Both the position numbers and the translations under genes were made by a program. The notes under the pieces are model-generated. The model saw only the letters and a list, made by a program, of their open reading frames with translations. It was not told the DNA's origin and did no database searches. Positions 1-5,387 of a stretch of DNA of 5,915 nucleotides are shown piece by piece; position 1 is the stretch's first letter, and each line of letters opens with the position of its first letter. The stretch comes from Candidatus Methylomirabilota bacterium. GTDB lineage: Bacteria; Methylomirabilota; Methylomirabilia; Methylomirabilales; CSP1-5. Location of the stretch: NCBI GenBank assembly GCA_022615475.1, contig JAKEGQ010000208.1, positions 1-5,915 on the forward strand, given 5' to 3'.

Positions 1-1102
1 CCGCGCCCGAGAGCCGGGCAAGGACCTCCGCCTGGAAGTGCCCGTAGCACCCCTGCTCAATGGCCCGGCGGGCCTCCTGCATGAGATGTCCGTAATAGTG
101 GAGGTTGTGCAGCGTGTTGAGACGGAGACCCAGGATCTCGCCCGAAACAAAGAGGTGGCGAAGATAGGCCCGGGAGTAATGCCGACAGGTCTCACACCGA
201 CACGACCGATCCACCGGTGAAGGGTCCCGGGCGTATCTCGCCCCCTTGATGTTGAGCCGGCCCGTGCTGGTAAAGAGGGTCCCGGTCCGCCCGTGACGCG
301 TCGGCATCACACAATCAAAGAGGTCGACGCCGAGGGCAATAGCCAGGAGGAGATCCTCAGGGGTGCCGACCCCCATGAGGTACCGGGGCCGATCGGCGGG
401 GAGCAGGGGAAGCGCGGCCCTCAGGACCGTCTCCATCTCGGCCTTGCTCTCTCCCACACTCAGACCGCCCACGGCATACCCCCCAAATCCAAGTCGGGTG
501 AGTTCCCGAACCCCTCTTTCTCTGAGATCGGGAAAGACGCCCCCCTGGACAATCCCGAAGAGCATCTGATCGGTTCCCTTATGGACATCCCTGGAGCGCT
601 CGGCCCATCTCAGGGTCCGGTCCAAGGCATCGGCAGCCTGCTCATGGGAGATGGGGTAGGGCGGGCACTCGTCGAGTGGCATGATGATATCGGCCTGAAG
701 TGCCTGCTGAATGGCTATCGTCTGTTCCGGGGAGAGGAAGTGGCGCGATCCGTCCAGATGCGACTTGAAGAGCACTCCATCCTCCGTGATATTCCGGAGG
801 GGAGCCATGCTGAAGACCTGGAATCCCCCGCTGTCGGTGAGGATCGGGCCATCCCATCCCGTAAAGGCACGAAGTCCCCCCAATTCTTGGATAAGGTCGT
901 GACCAGGACGGAGGTAGAGGTGATATGTATTGCACAGGATGAGCTCCACCCCTGCCCGCCGGACTTCCTGAGGGGAGAGGGCCTTCACCGCTCCTGAAGA
1001 GGCGCACGGCATGAAGGCCGGGGTCTCCACCGTCCCGTGGGGGGTGTAAAGCCGAGCACGCCGGGCTCCGGACGGATCGACCGCGAGCAGCTCAAAGGGC
1101 AT
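1..1102 (-). CDS. tgt: Queuine/preQ1 tRNA-guanine transglycosylase, 3' end cut by window edge
   Basis: Tgt swaps the wobble guanine (G34) of GUN-anticodon tRNAs for preQ1, the base that QueA then modifies. The frame is open from ATG at 1102 to the left edge, giving 367 residues; bacterial Tgt is about 370-380 aa, so only a short C-terminal tail is missing. Visible motifs: TDSGGFQVF at residues 89-97 with D90 as the expected general acid/base, MPLDECPPYP at 141-150 (D144 and the bacterial-type C146), GGLSVGE at 212-218 in the base pocket, and FDCVMPTRHGR from 262 with D263 as the expected nucleophile. The zinc site is C301, C303, C306 and H332. The start overlaps the stop of the upstream gene by one base (TGATG), so translation is probably coupled. 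Two usually conserved spots differ: residues 32-37 read PCASSG where PVGTxG is usual, and C57 stands where Gly or Ala is usual before NTYHL. The catalytic set is intact, so an active enzyme is expected. Confidence 0.97.
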   Translation of the reverse strand, partial: MPFELLAVDPSGARRARLYTPHGTVETPAFMPCASSGAVKALSPQEVRRAGVELILCNTYHLYLRPGHDLIQELGGLRAFTGWDGPILTDSGGFQVFSMAPLRNITEDGVLFKSHLDGSRHFLSPEQTIAIQQALQADIIMPLDECPPYPISHEQAADALDRTLRWAERSRDVHKGTDQMLFGIVQGGVFPDLRERGVRELTRLGFGGYAVGGLSVGESKAEMETVLRAALPLLPADRPRYLMGVGTPEDLLLAIALGVDLFDCVMPTRHGRTGTLFTSTGRLNIKGARYARDPSPVDRSCRCETCRHYSRAYLRHLFVSGEILGLRLNTLHNLHYYGHLMQEARRAIEQGCYGHFQAEVLARLSGA

Positions 1103-1746
1103 CAGATCACCACATCCTCGAAGGTCACCGCGACCCGGTAGGTTTTGAAGGTGATCGTCCCCGCAACTCCCGCGGCGGTGTAGCTCAGGTTCTCGGGCGC
1201 TTGCTCGACCAAGATGATCCCCCGAGCTTTTTGCTTTCCCTTTCCCAGGTGCTTGCGGACCCAGCCAATCCGTTGGAGGGTCTCGGCCACGAGGTCCTCT
1301 CCCCCTCCCTCCCGATCAGCCACCCTGACCACGACAAAGGCCCCGCTCTTATCCAGGGCTAGTAGATCTATTTCGCCTACCTGAGTGGAATAGCCCGTGC
1401 CGACCGGTTTTCCCTTTTCATCGGTGAAGACGCTGAGTCCGGCTTCCAGGAGCTCCGGCTGCCGGGCCAACAGCCTTCGGAGTCCTGCGGCATCCAGTGC
1501 GAAGACCGGGAGCGGTTCCTCGGAACTGGTCTGGACCGCCATCGGTCGATCTACCTTCTCCTCTAACGCAACTCCCTCTTCCGGCCCCTCAGCACGTTCC
1601 GCGTCGAGATCGCCCAACTCCCGAGGTGAAGCGACAGTGCGGCCTGCATCCTTCCCCTTTTCGCGCCCTGGCTTTGTCACATGGCCGCACTCAGGACAGG
1701 TCAGTTGCCCAGCCGGAAGCTGGGTCCCACAGAGCTTACAGAGCAT
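1102..1746 (-). CDS. Zinc-ribbon protein with degenerate NucS/EndoMS-like PD-(D/E)XK domain
   Basis: This 214-aa protein has no name I recognise. Residues 1-22 form a zinc ribbon with paired CxxC knuckles (C3, C6, C17, C20). Residues 24-80 are charged, rich in E, D and K, and probably disordered. Residues 85-212 look like the C-terminal nuclease domain of NucS/EndoMS (DUF91-like): a helix LRRLLARQPELLEAGL (89-104), then VGEIDLLALD (123-132) with E125 and D127, a core strand FVVVRV (137-142), and a helix with Q158 followed by GWVRKHLG (161-168). In active members the strand normally ends in E-x-K; here the matching residues are R141-V142-A143, so cleavage activity is doubtful. A non-catalytic nucleic-acid-binding role is an inference. 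The gene starts 7 bp after queA with GAGGGG (1750-1755) overlapping the queA stop, and its stop overlaps the tgt ATG, so it is made together with the queuosine enzymes. The reading frame is secure; the domain call rests on motif reading only. Confidence 0.85.
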   Translation of the reverse strand: MLCKLCGTQLPAGQLTCPECGHVTKPGREKGKDAGRTVASPRELGDLDAERAEGPEEGVALEEKVDRPMAVQTSSEEPLPVFALDAAGLRRLLARQPELLEAGLSVFTDEKGKPVGTGYSTQVGEIDLLALDKSGAFVVVRVADREGGGEDLVAETLQRIGWVRKHLGKGKQKARGIILVEQAPENLSYTAAGVAGTITFKTYRVAVTFEDVVI

Positions 1747-1753
1747 CGTCCCC

Positions 1754-2803
1754 TCACACGATCAGCATTGCATCGCCGTAGCTGTAGAATCGGTAGCGCT
1801 GCTGTATCGCTTCCTCGTAGCCCCTCCTCATGAGAGGCCCGCCGGCGAAGGCACTGACCAGGATCAGCAGGGTCGAGCGGGGCAGGTGAAAATTCGTCAG
1901 GAGCGCGTCCACCACCCGAAAGTGGTAGCCCGGAGTGATGAAGAGGGAGGCCATCCCCTCCCCGGCCCGCACCGCTCCCCCGTCGAGCGCGGCGTCCTCG
2001 AGAGCCCTGGTCGTCGTGGTCCCGGCCGCCACGACCCGCCGGGCTTCGTTCTTTGCTCGCTTGATGGCGGCCGCGGTCCGCTCAGGAATCGTGTATCGCT
2101 CTGCAGCCATCCGGTGCTCCTCGACCCGCTCAACCGTCACCGGCGCGAAGGTGCCCACCCCCACATGGAGGGTGAGGAAGGCGATCTCGACCCCGTGCTG
2201 CTCCAGCTGGGTGAGCAGGGCCCGGGTAAAGTGCAGCCCGGCGGTAGGGGCCGCGATGGAACCCTCGACCATCGCAAAGACCGTTTGGTAGCGCTCGGCA
2301 TCGAGGACCTCTGCGCGAGTGTGCCCGTCGATGCTTCCGCTCCGCTTCACGTATGGGGGGAGCGGCATGACCCCCAGCGTGGGAAGTTCTGCGCGGATGT
2401 CCGCTGTCCCGTCAAACTGCAAGAGACGGCGTCCCCCGTCGTGCCGGTCGATCACGAGGGCGCCCACGCCCGCTCCAAAGTGCAGCCACCGGCCGACGGG
2501 GAGCGCCTTGCCCGGCCGCACCAGAGCCCACCACCGATTCGAAGACTCCTCCTCAATGAGTAAGACCTCGGCCTTTCCTCCCTCTGTTCGCCGCCCATAG
2601 AGCCGGGCCGGAATCACCTTGGCATCGTTGAGGACGAGCAGGTCCCCCGACTGCAGCCACAGGCTGACCTCGCGAAATCGCCGGTGGAGTATCGCCCCAT
2701 CCTCGCGACGGACCACCAGCAGGCGAGAGGCATCTCGCTCCGGAAGAGGATACTGGGCGATCAGCCCGTCCGGCAGTTGATAATCGAACTCACGAATGTT
2801 CAT
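1754..2803 (-). CDS. queA: S-adenosylmethionine:tRNA ribosyltransferase-isomerase QueA
   Basis: QueA transfers and isomerises the ribose of SAM onto preQ1 at tRNA position 34, giving epoxyqueuosine; it acts in the cytosol after Tgt. The protein is 349 aa, close to the usual 340-360. Family motifs run in order: FDYQLPDGLIAQYPLPERDASR (split here as FDYQLPDGLIAQ at 6-17 and YPLPERDASR at 18-27), LLVLNDAKVIPARLYG (55-70), MPLPPYVKR (146-154), EGSIAAPTAGLHFT (180-193), LHVGVGTFAPV (212-222), GTTTTRALE (261-269), LLTNFHLPRSTLL (301-313) and a C-terminal YGDAMLI (342-348). The stretch HRMAAERY (230-237) has Ala where many homologues have a His or Asp after HxM. The start is fixed by the conserved N-terminus, yet the ATG and next codon lie inside a 7-bp repeat array and no Shine-Dalgarno is visible upstream. 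It heads a tight run with the zinc-ribbon gene and tgt. Confidence 0.97.
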   Translation of the reverse strand: MNIREFDYQLPDGLIAQYPLPERDASRLLVVRREDGAILHRRFREVSLWLQSGDLLVLNDAKVIPARLYGRRTEGGKAEVLLIEEESSNRWWALVRPGKALPVGRWLHFGAGVGALVIDRHDGGRRLLQFDGTADIRAELPTLGVMPLPPYVKRSGSIDGHTRAEVLDAERYQTVFAMVEGSIAAPTAGLHFTRALLTQLEQHGVEIAFLTLHVGVGTFAPVTVERVEEHRMAAERYTIPERTAAAIKRAKNEARRVVAAGTTTTRALEDAALDGGAVRAGEGMASLFITPGYHFRVVDALLTNFHLPRSTLLILVSAFAGGPLMRRGYEEAIQQRYRFYSYGDAMLIV

Positions 2804-2832
2804 AGTTCATGGTTCAGGGTTCATCGTTCGAG
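2798..2832 (-). repeat. Heptamer array, left arm (5 units) overlapping queA start
   Basis: Five consecutive 7-bp units follow without gaps. On the plus strand they are GTTCATA, GTTCATG, GTTCAGG, GTTCATC and GTTCGAG, consensus GTTCATN; read on the minus strand they are NATGAAC. The last unit in the minus direction, TATGAAC, contains the ATG and second codon of queA. The array is in opposite orientation to the second array at 2901-2928. Short heptanucleotide tandem repeats are known from intergenic DNA of some bacteria (for example the STRRs of cyanobacteria), but I do not recognise this family. Confidence 0.85.
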
Positions 2833-2900
2833 CTGGTAACGGCACGGCTCACGGTGACCGTCAGTACTGATGCTGATGGCCCTCCACGGATGGAATTTTC
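2833..2900. other. 68-bp core between inverted heptamer arrays, with two small palindromes
   Basis: Non-coding spacer between the two arrays. It has a 4-bp stem ACGG/CCGT with a TGA loop (2851-2861), adjoining the perfect 10-bp palindrome TCAGTACTGA (2861-2870). Two copies of CACGG, 7 bp apart (2843 and 2850), echo the heptad spacing. I found no convincing sigma70 promoter here: CTGACG on the minus strand (2869-2864) has no good -10 partner. No T-rich tract follows the palindromes, so a classic intrinsic terminator is not supported. Confidence 0.5.
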
Positions 2901-2928
2901 CACGAACTCTGAACTATGAACCGTGAAC
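2901..2928 (+). repeat. Heptamer array, right arm (4 units), inverted relative to left arm
   Basis: Four consecutive 7-bp units, CACGAAC, TCTGAAC, TATGAAC and CGTGAAC, consensus NNTGAAC, start 6 bp beyond the stop codon of the spoIID-like gene. Against the left array in reverse complement, 22 of 28 bases pair in unit register, and the 12-mer TGAACTATGAAC (2910-2921) is an exact reverse complement of 2798-2809. A transcript of this gap could fold into a long imperfect hairpin with a loop of about 75 nt. Confidence 0.8.
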
Positions 2929-2934
2929 TGCTCA

Positions 2935-4026
2935 TCAGGGAAGGCGCCGAAGCTCTGTCAGCGGGAAATAATGCTTCAGGATATCTGGATACGTGTAGGC
3001 GAGATCCGCCATCGCCTTGGCACCCCACTGGCTCAAGCCCACCCCATGCCCCCACCCCTGACCGACAAAGATCATGTCACCCCCGTTGGGGTAAATGGTG
3101 AACCGCGTGCTCCGGATCCGGTCCGGCCCCAGGATCTGGCGAAACCGCTTCCCTTCGATGTCGAGCACGCCCGCGTCATCCCAGATCCGGAGCCGACTGA
3201 CCCGGCCGGACCGGCTCCGCCGGGCCGTCTCGATGCGAGTGATATCGCCCAACCGCCAGCCGAGCTGCCCGATGAGGGCCTGCCGGATCTCGGAACGCGG
3301 GATCGCCACCTCCCACTGATGCGTGGGGGCGCCAGCCGAAAAGGGATCCTGCGTGCCGACGATGAACGGATACTTTTTCTCCCAGACCTCTACTGCGTCC
3401 TCGGTCTCCCCCCCCGAGTCGGCGTGGTAAAAGGCCGGGATCACCTGTCCCTGGTAGGTGAGCACCTCTCCTCGGGTTGCCTGAACCGCCAGGTCCGATC
3501 GGGGGTCCTCGCCGTTCACTCCCCGATAGAGCTGAGAGGCGGTCGTGGCATGGAGGTGATAGGGCGCCCCGGGATCCACCAGGCGCTCGTATAAGGCATA
3601 GGTCCGGGCCACCACCGCCTGCGCCCGGAGGACCTCGATGGGCCACTCAGGGTTGGCCTCGACCTTCATCACCCCCCGCACGTACTCCTCGAGGGCAATC
3701 TCGTTGACGGCCTGAAGCCCCTCCGCGGTATGCCGAACCTCCAGACTCCCCCGATAGGGCCTGCCGTCGATCCAGAAGAGGCCCGCATCCGGTCGAAACC
3801 TGACAGCGGTCCCCGTCGTTCCGTTCCAGGCAACCTGCACCGGTTTACCGGGGGGGACGACCTGCACCACGGGGCGCTCGATTTCTTCGAGCCGGGACGG
3901 TCCTTCGGCCTGCAGATGAATGGCAGCGACCCCTTGCTTGAGGAGGACGCGAACCGGCCACTCCTCCGCCCGGCAGAGCCCTGAGGTGCAAAGGAGCAGG
4001 ATGCCACTGACGAACCACCTGCGCAT
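2935..4026 (-). CDS. SpoIID/LytB-domain exported peptidoglycan lytic transglycosylase
   Basis: A SpoIID/LytB family protein, expected to cut denuded glycan strands of peptidoglycan outside the membrane. With ATG at 4026 it is 363 aa. The N-terminus MRRWFVSGILLLCTSGLCRA reads as a Sec signal peptide, with cleavage likely after CRA at residue 20. The SpoIID domain holds EIALEEYVRGVMKVEANPEWP from residue 109 in two parts: EIALEEYVRG, then VMKVEANPEWP whose E123 matches the SpoIID catalytic glutamate. RAQAVVARTYA (134-144), FYHADSGGETEDA (199-211) and the C-terminal hallmark GQGWGHGVGLSQWGA (322-336) follow. A GTG at 4044 would add six residues and overlap the DUF2905 stop (GTGA), but no ribosome site precedes it, while GGGGGAGG lies 6 bp before the ATG. 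The gene follows DUF2905 by 14 bp, a pairing common in bacteria. The name spoIID would imply sporulation, which cannot be judged here. Confidence 0.93.
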   Translation of the reverse strand: MRRWFVSGILLLCTSGLCRAEEWPVRVLLKQGVAAIHLQAEGPSRLEEIERPVVQVVPPGKPVQVAWNGTTGTAVRFRPDAGLFWIDGRPYRGSLEVRHTAEGLQAVNEIALEEYVRGVMKVEANPEWPIEVLRAQAVVARTYALYERLVDPGAPYHLHATTASQLYRGVNGEDPRSDLAVQATRGEVLTYQGQVIPAFYHADSGGETEDAVEVWEKKYPFIVGTQDPFSAGAPTHQWEVAIPRSEIRQALIGQLGWRLGDITRIETARRSRSGRVSRLRIWDDAGVLDIEGKRFRQILGPDRIRSTRFTIYPNGGDMIFVGQGWGHGVGLSQWGAKAMADLAYTYPDILKHYFPLTELRRLP

Positions 4027-4032
4027 CAACGG

Positions 4033-4040
4033 CCTCCCCC
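4033..4040 (-). promoter_or_regulatory. Shine-Dalgarno deciding the start of the SpoIID-like gene
   Basis: On the minus strand GGGGGAGG sits 6 bp before the ATG at 4026. It lies just after the DUF2905 stop and inside the stretch that a GTG start at 4044 would translate, which favours the ATG. Confidence 0.7.
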
Positions 4041-4283
4041 TCACCGGCGACTGAAGAGGGAAAAGAGAAAGGTGAGCAGGATGCTGATCAGGATCGAAGT
4101 CGTCAGGGGGAAGTAAAAGGTAAAATCCCCTTTCCGGATATAGATATCACCCGGCAGCCGGCCGATGAAAGGGATCTTCCCCACCACCAGGAGGAGGCCT
4201 CCGAGAAGGGCCAGCACGATGCCGAAGAGGATCAGGAGCTTGGCGAATCCTTCGAATCCGAACATGCTCGTCGTGTTCCCCAT
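4041..4283 (-). CDS. DUF2905 family small membrane protein
   Basis: An 80-aa protein of the DUF2905 family, function unknown. Two hydrophobic segments, at about residues 14-35 and 57-77, are joined by the family's polar connector: GKIPFIGRLPGDIYIRKGDF spans 35-54, with GRLPGDI at 41-47, followed by FYFPLTTSI at 56-64. Length and motif order match the family, so it is complete. It is probably in the inner membrane with a short loop between two helices. The start at 4283 lies about 17 nt below the likely transcription start of the promoter at 4307-4336; its ribosome site is weak (GAGCGG). An internal ATG at 4265 (MFGFEGF) is a possible alternative. It is followed after 14 bp by the SpoIID-like gene and is probably cotranscribed with it. 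An envelope role is suggested only by this neighbour. Confidence 0.93.
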   Translation of the reverse strand: MGNTTSMFGFEGFAKLLILFGIVLALLGGLLLVVGKIPFIGRLPGDIYIRKGDFTFYFPLTTSILISILLTFLFSLFSRR

Positions 4284-4306
4284 TCACCGCTCGCAGAATC
4301 AACCGC

Positions 4307-4336
4307 AGTATATCATCCTGAGCCTGAGCCTGTCAG
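4307..4336 (-). promoter_or_regulatory. Predicted sigma70-type promoter for DUF2905-spoIID
   Basis: On the minus strand CTGACA (4336-4331, 5 of 6 to TTGACA) is followed by an 18-bp spacer and TATACT (4312-4307, 5 of 6 to TATAAT). TGA directly before the -10 gives an extended -10 (TGn). The predicted transcription start near 4300 leaves a leader of about 17 nt before the DUF2905 ATG. This sits in the only gap between ruvB and the next gene, so DUF2905 and the spoIID-like gene, and perhaps queA onward, can be transcribed apart from ruvAB. Confidence 0.6.
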
Positions 4337-4351
4337 TCCGCCGTCTCACCC

Positions 4352-5383
4352 TCAACTCCCCGCCTCCCACAACTCCCCTTGCGGGCGCGCCCTGGGCGGG
4401 ACGCTGAAGTGATCGAAGGCCAAGCGGGTCGCGGTCCGGCCTCGGGGAGTCCGGGCCAAGAATCCCGCCTGAATCAGGAAAGGCTCGTAAATGTCCTCGA
4501 TGGTGTCCTTCTCCTCGGCGACGGCCACGGCCAAGGTTTCCAGGCCCACCGGTCCTCCGTCGAATTTCTCGATCAGGGTTTGCAGGATCCGCCGGTCCAT
4601 GTCATCCAATCCCCGCTCATCGACCTCCAATCGCTCCAGAGCCATATGGGCCAGCTCCTCGCTAATCACTCCGTCGCCCAGCACCTGCGCAAAATCTCGA
4701 ATCCGCCTGAGGAGCCGATTGGCGACGCGTGGCGTTCCCCGTGACCGGCCGGCCAGCTCGGCCGCCCCCTCCGGACTGATCTCGACCCCCAGGATCTTCG
4801 CGGATCGGAGGATGATCCGGCAGATCTCCTCGTCGCTATAGTAATCCAGCCGGTGCAACACCCCGAAGCGACTCCGGAGGGGTGCGGTCAGGAGGCCGGC
4901 CCGGGTGGTGGCCCCCACCAAGGTGAACCGCGGGAGGTCCAGTTTGATGGTCCGTGCGTGGGGGCCCTGGCCGATGACCAGGTCCAGCTGGAATTCCTCC
5001 ATGGCGGGATACAGGATCTCCTCCACCACCCGGTTCATCCGGTGGATCTCGTCGACGAAGAGGACGTCCCGATCCTCGAGATTGGTCAGAATGGCCGCCA
5101 CATCCCCCGGCCGCTCCAAGACCGGCCCGGAGGTGGCGCGGATCCCCACCTGAAGCTCCGTTGCGATGAGATAAGCGAGTGTGGTTTTCCCGAGGCCCGG
5201 GGGGCCGTGGAGGAGCACATGATCCAGAGGCTCTCGCCTCGCCCGGGCCGCCTCGATGAAGACCCGCAGGTTCTCCTTGACCTTCTCCTGACCGATATAC
5301 TCCTCCCAGAGCCTCGGACGGAGCGTCGGCTCCCACTGCTGATCCTCGTCCAGAGGGCGACGGCTCACGATGCGATCGGTCAT
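4352..5383 (-). CDS. ruvB: Holliday junction branch migration ATPase RuvB
   Basis: RuvB is the hexameric AAA+ motor that, docked on RuvA, drives branch migration of Holliday junctions in recombinational repair. The protein is 343 aa, a normal length. Seen in order: an N-terminal RPLDEDQQWEPTLRPRLWEE region (9-28), Walker A GPPGLGKTT (60-68), Walker B DVLFVDEIHR (106-115), sensor 1 LVGATTRAG (155-163), an arginine finger in LRSRFG (169-174), sensor 2 GTPRVANRLLRR (216-227) with R219, and a C-terminal winged helix whose tip carries RTPRGR (311-316). All key residues are present. It starts 4 bp after the ruvA stop, with AAGGGA (5391-5396) inside the last ruvA codons as its ribosome site, so the two are coupled. 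The last 15 or so residues are poorly conserved tail. Confidence 0.98.
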   Translation of the reverse strand: MTDRIVSRRPLDEDQQWEPTLRPRLWEEYIGQEKVKENLRVFIEAARARREPLDHVLLHGPPGLGKTTLAYLIATELQVGIRATSGPVLERPGDVAAILTNLEDRDVLFVDEIHRMNRVVEEILYPAMEEFQLDLVIGQGPHARTIKLDLPRFTLVGATTRAGLLTAPLRSRFGVLHRLDYYSDEEICRIILRSAKILGVEISPEGAAELAGRSRGTPRVANRLLRRIRDFAQVLGDGVISEELAHMALERLEVDERGLDDMDRRILQTLIEKFDGGPVGLETLAVAVAEEKDTIEDIYEPFLIQAGFLARTPRGRTATRLAFDHFSVPPRARPQGELWEAGS

Positions 5384-5387
5384 GGCC

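Noticed and set aside
293..997. Plus-strand open frame of 234 codons
   Set aside because: It is antisense to tgt, whose catalytic and zinc-binding motifs are all readable on the minus strand.
1397..2563. Long plus-strand open frame of 388 codons
   Set aside because: It lies antisense across the zinc-ribbon gene and queA, both of which have clear family motifs; its product is Pro/Arg/Ser-rich and without recognisable domains, typical of a GC-rich shadow frame.
2798..2928. Intrinsic terminator after the spoIID-like gene
   Set aside because: The inverted arrays could form a long stem, but the loop is about 75 nt and no T-rich tract follows on the minus strand before queA.
2798..2928. CRISPR array
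   Set aside because: The units are only 7 bp and directly abutting, with no spacers and no cas genes.
3950..4044. Lipoprotein signal in the SpoIID-like protein (cysteines in LLLC and GLC)
   Set aside because: Neither cysteine is preceded by the small residue expected at -1 of a lipobox; a Sec signal with cleavage after CRA fits better.
4316..4334. CCTGAGCCTGAGCCTG as part of a dispersed intergenic repeat
   Set aside because: It resembles half of the CCTGAGCCTGTCGAAGG-type repeats seen in many environmental genomes, but the second half is missing and the bases form the spacer and -35 of a good promoter.
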